Assembly (NCBI GenBank): GCA_965279315.1
Contig: OZ257145.1
Span: 2,728,001 to 2,792,000 of the forward strand
Length of the DNA stretch: 64,000 nt
Origin: JAPWJZ01 sp965279315
GTDB taxonomy: Bacteria > Pseudomonadota > Alphaproteobacteria > Micavibrionales > UBA2020
Direction of reading: 5' to 3'
In this document: in pieces, positions 1 to 8,478 of the stretch
How positions within the stretch are numbered: position 1 is the first letter of the stretch
How the letters are laid out: each line of letters begins with the position of its first letter
The notes under the pieces: generated by a model
Database searches by the model: none
The model's input: the letters and a program-made list of their open reading frames with translations, nothing else
Told to the model about the DNA's origin: nothing
Made by a program: the position numbers and the translations under genes

Positions 1-182
1 CGTCATGGGTCATACATGCCCTGTGCATCCTGCTGCTGGCGGCGCGCCTTGCGCATGTGCATGGCATGAGCCGCAAGAACGCGCTGGGCGCGGGACGCCG
101 CATCGGCGCGCTGATGACCTTCGGCGTCGTCGTGGCGGCATCCATCCTGTGCATTGCGTCGATGATCATGGGGCGTGTGTAA
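1..182 (+). CDS. MAPEG-family membrane protein, C-terminal fragment
   Basis: The window opens inside a reading frame (codons in phase from position 3) that ends at TAA 180-182. The 59 visible residues contain a HALCILLLAARLAH segment, a short basic stretch (GMSRKN...GAGRR) and a second hydrophobic helix (LMTFGVVVAASILCIASMIM). This layout, with R-x-x-H between two membrane helices, is typical of the C-terminal half of MAPEG proteins, which are small integral membrane proteins related to eicosanoid and glutathione metabolism enzymes. The stop overlaps the next start as TAATG, so the ankyrin gene is probably co-transcribed and translationally coupled. The N-terminus lies outside the window, so the family call rests on the C-terminal pattern only. 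Confidence 0.55.
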   Translation, partial: SWVIHALCILLLAARLAHVHGMSRKNALGAGRRIGALMTFGVVVAASILCIASMIMGRV

Positions 183-1054
183 TGTCGAAATTTGCAGTTA
201 CAAAACCCGCAGCCGCCGCGCCCGAAAACCTGTCACCTGCCGACATGGCGGAAAAGATGGTACAGGCCATCCTGAAAAACGATGTCGCCGCCATCAACGC
301 GCTGATCGTGCGCGGCGCGGATGTGAATGCCAGCGATTCAAAAGGCAACAGCATGCTGTTGATCGCCGCGACCGACCCGCGCGAACACCGCGCGCTGGAG
401 GCGTTGATTGCGGCACAGGCCGACCCGAACAAGCCATCGGCCAATGGCCGCATGCCGCTGCATTCCGTGCTGCGCATGAAGGACGACAAATTAATGCCCG
501 CCGCCGCCGAAACGCTGTTCAAGGCGAAGGCAGACCCGAACATCATCGAACGCCGCCCGAACAACCCGCCGCAAACCGCGTTCCAGGTGGCCTATGAACA
601 GAACCGCCACGACCGCATCCTTGAAATGCTGCTGAAGAACGGCGCAGACCCGACCATCGGCGAGGACCTGGCGGCGAAAATTGTTGCGCCCATCCACGCG
701 CTGGCATGGACGGGACGCTATGGCGTGCTGGAAATTGCGTATCAAAACGGCATCGACCTTGATAAACCCGCATCCGACGGCATGACCTGCCTGATGCTGG
801 CCGCGCGCGAAGGCGCGATGAAAACCGTGGAGGTTTTGCTGGAATGCAATACTGACCCGACGCTGCTCGACCGCCGCGGGCAGGACGCGATCGCCTATGC
901 GCACAAATCCCCGCCCGAAACCGACAAACGCGCCCTGCTGAAACTGCTGGTGCGCGCGGCGCGTGAATTCAGCCTGCGCAAGGAAATGGCCAAGCTGCGC
1001 AGCGACCTTGACGCCTTGCGCAGACTGGTCGAAAAATCGGCATCCGCTTCCTGA
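182..1054 (+). CDS. Ankyrin-repeat protein (290 aa)
   Basis: The ATG at 182 is chosen because it overlaps the upstream stop (TAATG) and starts directly before the conserved part; the open frame continues upstream only in an unrelated phase. Ankyrin repeats run from about residue 25 to 255, with helix-turn signatures such as AINALIVRGADVNA, LEALIAAQADPNK, ILEMLLKNGADPT and TVEVLLECNTDPT. The last 40 residues are rich in Lys, Arg, Glu and Leu and probably form a coiled coil. There is no signal peptide or membrane segment, so a cytoplasmic protein-binding scaffold is likely. The partner is unknown. It is one of six ankyrin genes in the window. Confidence 0.85.
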   Translation: MSKFAVTKPAAAAPENLSPADMAEKMVQAILKNDVAAINALIVRGADVNASDSKGNSMLLIAATDPREHRALEALIAAQADPNKPSANGRMPLHSVLRMKDDKLMPAAAETLFKAKADPNIIERRPNNPPQTAFQVAYEQNRHDRILEMLLKNGADPTIGEDLAAKIVAPIHALAWTGRYGVLEIAYQNGIDLDKPASDGMTCLMLAAREGAMKTVEVLLECNTDPTLLDRRGQDAIAYAHKSPPETDKRALLKLLVRAAREFSLRKEMAKLRSDLDALRRLVEKSASAS

Positions 1055-1114
1055 GTTATGGCAAAATAAGCGAATCCTTGACCCGACCGACCCCGCTTCG
1101 TTACTTTCCCGGAT

Positions 1115-1252
1115 ATGACCAAGGACGACAAGCCCACTTCGCAGCCGCTGCCCAGCCCGCGCATGGAAAAACAACGTGCCGAGGCGCTGCGCAATAATTT
1201 GCTGAAGCGCAAACAACAAACGCGCGCGCGCGATAACGAGGAGAAGAAATAA
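1115..1252 (+). CDS. Small basic conserved protein upstream of dcd (45 aa)
   Basis: A 45-codon frame runs from ATG 1115 to TAA 1250-1252, and its stop overlaps the dcd start as TAATG, which strongly suggests it is translated. The protein is very hydrophilic. Its core EALRNNLLKRKQQTRAR resembles a family of small alphaproteobacterial proteins with an ALRxNLxRRKxQxRAR signature. No function is known to me. The spacing and overlap imply it is co-transcribed with dcd. Confidence 0.6.
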   Translation: MTKDDKPTSQPLPSPRMEKQRAEALRNNLLKRKQQTRARDNEEKK

Positions 1253-1806
1253 TGTCCATCATGCCCGACAGCTGGATCCGCGAACAGTCGCAGAAAAACG
1301 GCATGATCGTGCCGTTCGAGGAACGCATGAAGCGCGAGGGCGTGATTTCATACGGGTTGTCTTCGTATGGGTACGACTGCCGCCTGTCGGATGAGTTCAT
1401 GATCTTCACCAATGTCGACAACGCGCTGGTTGACCCGAAAGCCTTCAACCCGCAAAGCTTCGTCACGCGCAAGACGGATGTCTGCATCATCCCCCCGAAT
1501 TCGTTCGTTCTCTGCCGCACGGTGGAAACATTTAAAGTCCCGCGCGACGTGCTGGTGATCTGCCTCGGCAAAAGCACCTATGCGCGCTGCGGCTTGATCG
1601 TCAACGTCACCCCGCTGGAACCCGAATGGGAAGGCCAAGTGACGCTCGAGATTTCCAACACCACCCCCCTGCCCGCCAAGGTCTATGCAAACGAAGGCAT
1701 CGCACAGTTCCTGTTCCTGAAAGGCGACAGCACCTGCGAAGTGTCCTATGCCGACCGCGCCGGGAAATATATGGGGCAAAAGGGCGTGACGCTGCCGAAG
1801 ATGTGA
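1252..1806 (+). CDS. dcd: dCTP deaminase
   Basis: Deaminates dCTP to dUTP, the main route to dUMP and then dTTP in many proteobacteria. The 184-residue length fits the family. Recognisable elements are SSYGYDCRLSDEF (residues 37-49), the nucleotide-binding segment GKSTYARCGLIVNVTP (106-121) and TLEISNTT (131-138), whose Glu133 corresponds to the catalytic glutamate. The S-S-Y-G-Y-D-C-R-L form is typical of the alphaproteobacterial subgroup. The start overlaps the stop of the small upstream gene (TAATG). The next gene is convergent. Confidence 0.96.
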   Translation: MSIMPDSWIREQSQKNGMIVPFEERMKREGVISYGLSSYGYDCRLSDEFMIFTNVDNALVDPKAFNPQSFVTRKTDVCIIPPNSFVLCRTVETFKVPRDVLVICLGKSTYARCGLIVNVTPLEPEWEGQVTLEISNTTPLPAKVYANEGIAQFLFLKGDSTCEVSYADRAGKYMGQKGVTLPKM

Positions 1807-1819
1807 TTGCGGCTCAAAT

Positions 1820-2392
1820 CTAGAAACCCTTACCCGACTTCATATCCGGCCGTGCGGCTGAGGATTGCGCCTTGTTGTCCTGCACAGGTGTGGGTGACAC
1901 CATGTCTTTCGGTGCTGCCGATGAATGGTGGTCGATGATCATCCAGCCGTCATCCGTGCGGCGATAGACAAAGCTGTAACGGGCGGGCACGGATTGCGAC
2001 CGGCCCTCTTCATCCTGATAGCTGAAGGTATACATGCCGCTGTTGACGGCAGTGTCCTGAAATACGCGGATATAGCTTTCATTCACTTCGCCTTTCAAAT
2101 CCTTGCGCGCGGTGAAGGCGGTGAAGTAGTCGGTGCGTTGTTCGGGCGTGTCGTGGACTTTGGGCGACAGCGTGGGCAGCAGCACGGCCTCGGGCGCATA
2201 CAGCGCGGTCACGGCATCGGCGTTGCCGGTGCTGACAGCGGCGATCCATTTTTGAAACACAGCTTTGACTTCCTGTTCCGCGTTCTGGCTGCGGCGCTTG
2301 AATGACGGCTTCAGCGGCTTTGCGCCAGACGCCGTTTTCTTCGCATTGTTGCGCCCCTTGTCGGCTTTGCTGAATTTCTGTTCGAGCGGCAT
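1820..2392 (-). CDS. SnoaL-like / CaMKII-association-domain protein (190 aa)
   Basis: A Lys/Ala-rich N-terminal segment of about 38 residues precedes a cone-shaped alpha+beta domain of the NTF2 superfamily. Key stretches are AVFQKWIAAVSTGNADAVTA, LYAPEAVLLPT, the central TDYFTAF, and the C-terminal WMIIDHHSS strand. This matches the SgcJ/EcaC or CaMKII-association-domain family, found alone in many bacteria as homodimers of uncertain role. A purine-rich AGGAAGAGGG lies upstream of the ATG. The gene converges on dcd with a 13-base gap. There is no signal peptide. The family is well supported but the function is not. Confidence 0.75.
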   Translation of the reverse strand: MPLEQKFSKADKGRNNAKKTASGAKPLKPSFKRRSQNAEQEVKAVFQKWIAAVSTGNADAVTALYAPEAVLLPTLSPKVHDTPEQRTDYFTAFTARKDLKGEVNESYIRVFQDTAVNSGMYTFSYQDEEGRSQSVPARYSFVYRRTDDGWMIIDHHSSAAPKDMVSPTPVQDNKAQSSAARPDMKSGKGF

Positions 2393-2570
2393 ATGGCGAT
2401 GTCCCTCTTCCTGATCGGGTTCAGCTATTCTGCTGATAATGATATATTATGTCAATAAATTGCTCGATTTTTGAATTAAGGCATTGATAAATAACAGTAA
2501 TATTATTTTCATATTAAGACGGCGTTAATATCGGCTATGCTAGAATTCTTCTATCTTGCAAGGGATTCCA

Positions 2571-3662
2571 ATGGCCTCGCCCGGAACCGCACCGCTGGTT
2601 GTCGTTTATCACGCCGATTGTATCGATGGCGCGGCGTGTGCATGGGCGGTTGCGAAATCGAATGGCATCGACAAGGTGAAGGACGCGAACGTCACCTATA
2701 TCCCCTACGCGCATCACGATGTCGAAAAGGCGCAGGAGAAAATCCGCGCTGCGCTGTCCGAAAACGCGAATGTCTATTTCGTCGACGTTGCCCCCACGCC
2801 CAAATTCCTCGACGAGCTGATGACTCCTGACAAAGAAGGCAAGGCCAAGGCCGCATCGATCCGCGTCATGGACCATCACGAAAGCGCGGCGAAAGACTTG
2901 AAGGGCTACACGCCGCCTGTCGTCACCGGCGACCAGCCGAAGCTGGAGGTGCAGATCGAAGAACGCCGCATGTCCGCCGCGCTGATGGTCTGGCAGAAAC
3001 TGATGCCGGACGAGCCGGTGCCCGCCGTGCTGGGCATGATCGACAAAATGGATGGCGATGCGCGCGGGCTGCTGACCCCGCATGATTTCGCCGCCGCCGC
3101 AATGATCGACACGCGCGATATTTCGACACCGTGGAAAGCATTCTCCGCCCTGCGCGGCCTTGCATCGATTACATTCAATCAAATGGCCGCGCGCGGTCGC
3201 CCGATGGTACGCGATCAGGACCGCCGCATCAAACGCGTGCTGGAAAACTCCTATATCGTGCCGCTGCCACTGGTTGAAGGTCAACCACCGCAAAAGGTGT
3301 TGATGGTGAATGCCGATGTGAAGCAGTTCGGCCGTCACATCTCCGCACGCCTGATCGAGGCCGCGAAGGAACAGGGCGCAGATGTTTCATTTGCATGGTA
3401 CCTGCAGAAAAACGGCACCGTGACCGCCAGCATCCGCACCGACGGCGACCCCGACGCCTCCGAAATCGCCACCAAGCTGCGCAAGACAATGGGCGTGACC
3501 GGGGGCGGCCATGACGGCGCAGGCGCGATCCATTTCCCGTCACTGTTCGATTTCGCAAGGCATATTCAGGCGGCGCAGGTTGCAGCAGCGGGCATAACCG
3601 CCGCAAACGACCCCGTCAATCCGGCCGCGAAGAAACACACCCCGCCGCCGTCAATCCACTAA
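2571..3662 (+). CDS. DHH-superfamily phosphoesterase (copy 1, 363 aa)
   Basis: The ATG at 2571 is preferred over an upstream TTG at 2556 because AAGGGA lies six bases before it. Motif I is YHADCIDG (residues 13-20), motif II is FVDVAP (70-75), DHH is at 101-103 and the DHHA1-type glycine motif GGGHDGAGA starts at 311. The layout fits the COG2404-like group of metal-dependent phosphodiesterases or oligoribonucleases that hydrolyse short nucleic acids or cyclic nucleotides; the substrate cannot be read from sequence. Upstream DNA is AT-rich. A clear paralogue lies at 5732-6787, with an ankyrin gene between them on the other strand. Confidence 0.8.
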   Translation: MASPGTAPLVVVYHADCIDGAACAWAVAKSNGIDKVKDANVTYIPYAHHDVEKAQEKIRAALSENANVYFVDVAPTPKFLDELMTPDKEGKAKAASIRVMDHHESAAKDLKGYTPPVVTGDQPKLEVQIEERRMSAALMVWQKLMPDEPVPAVLGMIDKMDGDARGLLTPHDFAAAAMIDTRDISTPWKAFSALRGLASITFNQMAARGRPMVRDQDRRIKRVLENSYIVPLPLVEGQPPQKVLMVNADVKQFGRHISARLIEAAKEQGADVSFAWYLQKNGTVTASIRTDGDPDASEIATKLRKTMGVTGGGHDGAGAIHFPSLFDFARHIQAAQVAAAGITAANDPVNPAAKKHTPPPSIH

Positions 3663-3671
3663 GGATATTGA

Positions 3672-4067
3672 TCAGCCCATCTTCGCGTTGAACAACGCGT
3701 ACTGGAAGCTTTTCTCGCGCGGCACTTCTTTCACCGCATCGATCACGCCGTCTGCCTTCAGGTTGTCCAGCAGGCCCATGATCTTGGGCAGGTCGTCCTT
3801 GTGCGCGCAGATTTCGTCATGGCCTTCCCAGAAAAGGCCGACGTTTCCGATGGGGTATTGCGTCTGCGTGCCTGCCTTGTCGGCTGCGGCGCGGAAGGCG
3901 AGCGCGACGGCGAGCGTTGCCTTGGTGTTGCCCTGATATTCTGCGCTTTCACGCTCGAACCGCTCCCCCGGTGCCGGACGCTGCGCGTTTTTGTTGAAAA
4001 CTTGCAGGAAGACGACGTTATCGACTTCACGGCCATAGGGATTAAAGGGATTGGTGTAGATGCTCAC
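3672..4067 (-). CDS. Hypothetical protein (131 aa), GTG start
   Basis: The start codon is GTG (reverse complement of CAC at 4065-4067), preceded by GGAGA at a suitable distance. The protein is soluble, starts MSIYTNPFNPYGREVDNVVF and ends with FQYALFNAKMG. I recognise no family. It lies 30 bases downstream of the large ankyrin gene on the same strand and is probably co-transcribed with it, inside the DHH-ankyrin-DHH block. Confidence 0.6.
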   Translation of the reverse strand: MSIYTNPFNPYGREVDNVVFLQVFNKNAQRPAPGERFERESAEYQGNTKATLAVALAFRAAADKAGTQTQYPIGNVGLFWEGHDEICAHKDDLPKIMGLLDNLKADGVIDAVKEVPREKSFQYALFNAKMG

Positions 4068-4097
4068 GACTGTCTCCGTAACTATATATTTTAAAAA

Positions 4098-5654
4098 TTA
4101 TCCGCGCAGGGCGGCAGGCCGTTTCTGCAGTGTCGCCGCGCGCGGTTCAGGCGGCGTGCCGCCGAGGGATTTGAGTTTTTCGTAGGCCTCGACAATCGCT
4201 TCCTGACGCTGCATGTCGTCGAAATTCTGCACGACGACGGGCGCGGGACGTTCGGTATCGCGGAAGATGACCTGCTGCGTCCAGAAGTTGAAGGTCATGG
4301 TCAGCCCCTCGCCTTCGCGGACTTCAAGGCTATGGTCGTTCACGCGGGCGAAGCTGTAATCATCGGCGGGCGCGGCGGCGCTTTTGACTTCCGGCGCGCT
4401 CACGCCTGTGCGGTATTTGTTCAGGAAATTTTTGGCCTTGCCCTTGCCGCCTGCGACCGCGTGGTCATAGGCCGTCATGCCGTGCATGTCGGCGGTGTCG
4501 GGCTTTGCGCCGGCCTTCAGCAGGATATCGAGCGCCTCGACATTATCACCGGCCGCAGCCTTCATCAGCGGCGTGCGCGTTTGAGCATCGGGCAGGTTCG
4601 CGTCGCCGCCAGCCTTGATCAGCAATTCAAGCACGCGGCCATGGCCCTTTTCCGATGCCAGCATCAGCGCGGGCGCGAGGTTCAGTTCCACTTTCTGTTC
4701 CTGCGCGGCGTTCAGCAGCGTCATGACCATGCGGATATTGCCGTTCGCGGCGGCGTTGCTGAGCGCGGAATAACCCAGGTGGTTCGGCACCTCCAGCGCA
4801 GCGCCCGCCTTGATGAGCATTTCCAGTATTTCCTGGTGACCAGCCGATGCGGCGTAGGAAAGCGGCGTCAGTTTATCGCCGGAGGTGTAATCTGGCGACG
4901 CCTTGCCGGCCAGCAGCGCCTCGACAGCTTCCTTACGGCCGGCGACGGTTGCGAGCATCAATGCGCTCATGCCCTCGGCGTCGCGGATATCGACGCGGAT
5001 GCCGGGCTGTTTCAGCAGCAATTCGATATATGCGGCATTGCCCTTCTTAGCTGCGTTCAGCAACGGCGCGGGAATGTTGTGGCTGGCGGCATTCACATCA
5101 ACGCCGGTATCGAACAGACGCGCGAGCAACGTGGCAGGCGCATCGCTTTCAATCGCGCGGGCGAGGATGGTCATGCCGGTCGTGTTGGTATGGTTCCGGT
5201 GGCCGCCCATATCGACCAGATAAGACGCAACATCCCACGACTTGCGGTAAATGGCGATTTGCAGCGGCGTGTTGCCGGACTGGTCGACCGCATTGACATC
5301 GGCGCCCGCCTCGATCAGCACGGTCGCCATGGGCACGCCGCCGCGTGTGTTGTCGACGGCGGCATGCAGCACGGTGTATTCGGTTTCGGCGTTGCGCAAC
5401 ATGATATCCGCCTGCGCCTGCAACAATAACTTGACGGCGTTCAAGGCGTCCTTGCGTTCATACATGCCAATGGCTTTGAACAGCGGCGCGCCATGGCGGC
5501 TGCGCGTGGTGTTGACGTTGGCGCCCGACTTGATTGCCTTTTCCAGCTTGCCCGGCGAAAAATCGTCGAGCGCAGCATACAACGCGTAGTCTTTTTCTTT
5601 CTGCGACCAGCCGAGCATGGGTTTATTGTCTTTCGATGAAACTAAAGTTGCCAT
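4098..5654 (-). CDS. Large ankyrin-repeat protein (about 518 aa)
   Basis: Around ten or more ankyrin repeats cover most of the protein, with units such as LEKAIKSGANVNT, ATVLIEAGADVNAVD, LEMLIKAGAALEV, VLELLIKAGGDANL and ALDILLKAGAKPDT. The last ~100 residues form a separate non-ankyrin region with a beta-rich SLEVREGEGLTMTFNF segment and a helical tail. The ATG at 5652-5654 (MATLVSSKDNK) is preferred, although ATGs at 5690 and 5717 are in frame and would add up to 21 residues. There is no signal peptide. It is divergent from the second DHH gene with a short gap and is followed by a 131-residue protein on the same strand. Confidence 0.82.
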   Translation of the reverse strand: MATLVSSKDNKPMLGWSQKEKDYALYAALDDFSPGKLEKAIKSGANVNTTRSRHGAPLFKAIGMYERKDALNAVKLLLQAQADIMLRNAETEYTVLHAAVDNTRGGVPMATVLIEAGADVNAVDQSGNTPLQIAIYRKSWDVASYLVDMGGHRNHTNTTGMTILARAIESDAPATLLARLFDTGVDVNAASHNIPAPLLNAAKKGNAAYIELLLKQPGIRVDIRDAEGMSALMLATVAGRKEAVEALLAGKASPDYTSGDKLTPLSYAASAGHQEILEMLIKAGAALEVPNHLGYSALSNAAANGNIRMVMTLLNAAQEQKVELNLAPALMLASEKGHGRVLELLIKAGGDANLPDAQTRTPLMKAAAGDNVEALDILLKAGAKPDTADMHGMTAYDHAVAGGKGKAKNFLNKYRTGVSAPEVKSAAAPADDYSFARVNDHSLEVREGEGLTMTFNFWTQQVIFRDTERPAPVVVQNFDDMQRQEAIVEAYEKLKSLGGTPPEPRAATLQKRPAALRG

Positions 5655-5731
5655 ATAATGGTATTTCCCATATCGAATGTCAAGACTCATTGCCCGCCGC
5701 CCACTGCGAATTGACATTCACTAACTAACTG

Positions 5732-6787
5732 ATGAATATACGAAATATGAAACTCGCGCATCGCCGCCACCTGATCGTCGTCTATCACGCCAGCTGCATT
5801 GATGGTTTGGCGTCGGCCTGGGCATTCGACCAGAAATGGGGGCCGGATATGGCTGTGCACATTTCCTACATCCCGCTCGGCCATCACGACACGCCGGAGG
5901 CGGAGGCGATGATCAGGAAAGAACTGACGAAAAACGCCGAACTGTTTTTTGTGGATGTTGCGCCATCGCGCCTGCTGCTGGATGAATTGATGGCGGGCGA
6001 TTTGCTGAAGGCAATCACGATCATCGACCATCATAAATCCGCAGCCGAAGCGCTCGACAAATACGAGGCGCCGAAGAACGCGAACGCCCCTGCCCTGCAA
6101 TTCCATTTTGACAGCCATGCCCCCGCCGCATCGGGCATGGTATGGGACAAATTGATGGAAGGCACCAGAAAGCCTGTCTTTTTAAAGATGATCGAAAAGA
6201 TGGATCTGGCACGCGATATCACGGCGGAGGAAGACCTGGCCGCCGCAGCCCTGATTGATTCAAAAGGCCTGCGCAGCGTGGGCGACGCGTTTCAGGCGTT
6301 CAGCGAATTGGGCATCATGGAACTCGACGACATGATCGCGGCGGGCAAGAGCATCCTGGCCGACCAGCACAACCGTATCGCCAAGCTGAACGATAACGTG
6401 ATGTACACGCGCATCATCGTGCCCGACGAAGGCATGGAAACCACGATCTGGATTCCCGCCATCAATGCCGATGTGCAGAATTTCGGACGCCATATTTCCG
6501 ATTACCTGCGCGAACAGGGCGACCGCACCGGCATGGGCATGGCCTTCGCCTGGTATGTGCAAGGCAACGGCACCGTCACCATGAGCATCCGGTCGGACGG
6601 CGACCCCGATGCTGCGCAGATCGCCGAAATCCTCTGCCTCAACCAGGGCGTGAAGGGCGGCGGGCACAAGACGAGCGCCGCCGTGCATTTCGCGTCGCTA
6701 AAGCAATTCACCGAATTGATGCCGCTTTATACCGAAGGCCAGATGGGCGTGTTGAAGTTGAAAGAACAGCTTGCGGCAACGGCCTAA
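5732..6787 (+). CDS. DHH-superfamily phosphoesterase (copy 2, 351 aa)
   Basis: Paralogue of the gene at 2571, with the same motif order: YHASCIDG (residues 18-25), FVDVAP (73-78), DHH at 99-101 and GGGHKTSAA near the C-terminus. One difference may matter: the first Asp of motif I in copy 1 (HADCIDG) is Ser here (HASCIDG), while the second Asp is kept. Neither ATG 5732 nor ATG 5747 has a strong Shine-Dalgarno sequence, so the start is uncertain. A metal-dependent phosphodiesterase is expected from the family. The following 500-residue gene has its own promoter-like sequence. Confidence 0.78.
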   Translation: MNIRNMKLAHRRHLIVVYHASCIDGLASAWAFDQKWGPDMAVHISYIPLGHHDTPEAEAMIRKELTKNAELFFVDVAPSRLLLDELMAGDLLKAITIIDHHKSAAEALDKYEAPKNANAPALQFHFDSHAPAASGMVWDKLMEGTRKPVFLKMIEKMDLARDITAEEDLAAAALIDSKGLRSVGDAFQAFSELGIMELDDMIAAGKSILADQHNRIAKLNDNVMYTRIIVPDEGMETTIWIPAINADVQNFGRHISDYLREQGDRTGMGMAFAWYVQGNGTVTMSIRSDGDPDAAQIAEILCLNQGVKGGGHKTSAAVHFASLKQFTELMPLYTEGQMGVLKLKEQLAATA

Positions 6788-6794
6788 CCTCTTA

Positions 6795-6824
6795 TTGACA
6801 TAATCATTTCACCGATGTTATCCT
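6795..6824 (+). promoter_or_regulatory. Candidate sigma-70 promoter for the 6855 gene
   Basis: TTGACA at 6795-6800, an 18-base spacer and TATCCT at 6819-6824. It lies in the 67-base gap after the DHH gene, about 30 bases before the ATG at 6855, so the next gene can be transcribed independently. Confidence 0.5.
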
Positions 6825-6854
6825 CCGCTACCTTTTTTGAAGCGGAGCATTTCC

Positions 6855-8357
6855 ATGAAAGACGATTTCAACCTCGAAATTATCTACGGCAAGCTGGGTC
6901 AGGCGATTGCGAACCGCAATTATCATGACGGCATTAAACTGCCGCTGAAGGAACTGCTGAAATTTCCGGGCAATGCGGATGCGGAAGATGTGGTGACGGA
7001 TACGATCACCTTCGCCGCCGAAAAACTGGGTGCGCAGCACGGGCTTTACCTCGTCCATGAACTGCTGGGCGAAAAACCGTCGCCTGCCCTGACCGCATTC
7101 ATGCTCGAAAAATGGGATGCGCTGCTGGCGCAGGAAGTGACGCGCGAGCCGACCTCTGCGCTCAGTTACCTCACCTCCTGCGCGCGCAATATGGAGGACG
7201 GGCATCCGCTGTCGCCGCTCGCCCTCTCGCGCTGGTCGCGCCTCGTCGATGCGCTGTCGCCGATGGATGATTTCGAGAACAAGGTGACCTTCAATATAGA
7301 CAACGTGAAGAACAGCGCGTTTCGCGCCGCCGCCCTTGCCAAGCTGTCGGAACTGAAAGACGCGCAGCCCGATATGGTGCTGACGCAGATGCTGGCGGTC
7401 GTGAACGGCCAGTATTTCAGTTTCCGCGACAAGGACCCGGCAAGCGCAAAGATCGTCATCACAACGCTCGCCGATATACTGGAAGCGCATCAGGGCGAAT
7501 ACGACGCGAAAAAGAAATCGGATATCGCATGGAAAGTGTTCAGCAACGGCGAAGGCATGAATGCCGCAGCGGAACAGGTCGCGGCACGCGTATACCTTGA
7601 GGCTGCGGCGGAACTTGCCGATAAAAACGCAGGCTTTGACATGTATCATGGCCTGATCCAGCGCCGTCGCAACCCGCATATCGCAGGCGAGAGCCGTGAC
7701 GCCGCGTTCGAAGTGCTGGCGATGGTCGATGCAGGACGGATGCCGGGCAACAAGACGCCGAACGACATAGCAAGACTTGTGATGGAAGAAATTTTCACGC
7801 CCGCCATCACGGACAAGACGAAGGATGCCGATCTTGCCTCCCGCGCTTCCGACACATTGCTGGGTTTGGTACGCAAGGAATTGTCAGGTGACGATACGCG
7901 CCATTCATACCTGCATTACAATGCGGCGATTGCCTTGCTGAAATACTACCCCTCCGATGACCCCCGTGTGACCGAAACGGTCTCCATCTGGCAGACCGCC
8001 CTGACAAAAAATTTCAAGGAAAAGGGTAACGATTATTACACCCGCCAGATGGGCTGGATGGCGGACGTCGCAGCATCGCGCGGTGACACTGTGCTGGCCG
8101 AATTCGCCAAGGATGAATGGATAAACGGCATACGCGCAATGTCGAACGCGAAAATGCAGGCGACCGAAGCGTATAAAATCGTGCACGGCATTGTCGTCAA
8201 CGCCGCGCATTACGGCAGCGATTCAATTCTCGTCGCCGAAGCACGCAAGCTGCTGCCCGAAACCGAACAGCGCGCCGGCGTCGTACACATGCCTGCCACC
8301 CTCACCCGCACCGATTTCAAAAAATTCCTGCAGGAAAAGCGCGTGCCGAAGCCTTGA
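6855..8357 (+). CDS. Hypothetical alpha-helical protein (500 aa)
   Basis: The ATG at 6855 is preferred over a TTG at 6837 because GCGGAG lies just upstream. The protein is soluble and predicted mostly helical, with many short amphipathic helix pairs (for example FRAAALAKLSEL, AARVYLEAAAELADK, LHYNAAIALLKYYPSDD) that suggest a HEAT- or TPR-like solenoid. No signal peptide or enzyme motif is visible. I do not recognise a family. It ends the accessory block that holds two DHH genes and an ankyrin gene, so a scaffold role with those products is possible but not shown. Confidence 0.6.
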   Translation: MKDDFNLEIIYGKLGQAIANRNYHDGIKLPLKELLKFPGNADAEDVVTDTITFAAEKLGAQHGLYLVHELLGEKPSPALTAFMLEKWDALLAQEVTREPTSALSYLTSCARNMEDGHPLSPLALSRWSRLVDALSPMDDFENKVTFNIDNVKNSAFRAAALAKLSELKDAQPDMVLTQMLAVVNGQYFSFRDKDPASAKIVITTLADILEAHQGEYDAKKKSDIAWKVFSNGEGMNAAAEQVAARVYLEAAAELADKNAGFDMYHGLIQRRRNPHIAGESRDAAFEVLAMVDAGRMPGNKTPNDIARLVMEEIFTPAITDKTKDADLASRASDTLLGLVRKELSGDDTRHSYLHYNAAIALLKYYPSDDPRVTETVSIWQTALTKNFKEKGNDYYTRQMGWMADVAASRGDTVLAEFAKDEWINGIRAMSNAKMQATEAYKIVHGIVVNAAHYGSDSILVAEARKLLPETEQRAGVVHMPATLTRTDFKKFLQEKRVPKP

Positions 8358-8478
8358 GAAGCATATTATCGTTATGTAAACATAATTTCACAATAATGCC
8401 TTAAGTTCTGTTGAATATCTGCACATGAATATGAGAAAACTGCGGATAGGAATTCACAGAGACTGAAACGGGACCATC

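Noticed and set aside
4332..5429. A 365-codon open frame on the plus strand
   Set aside because: It lies wholly antisense to the large ankyrin gene, its protein is rich in Arg, Gly, His and Gln without domain features, and such frames are common by-products of GC-rich coding DNA.
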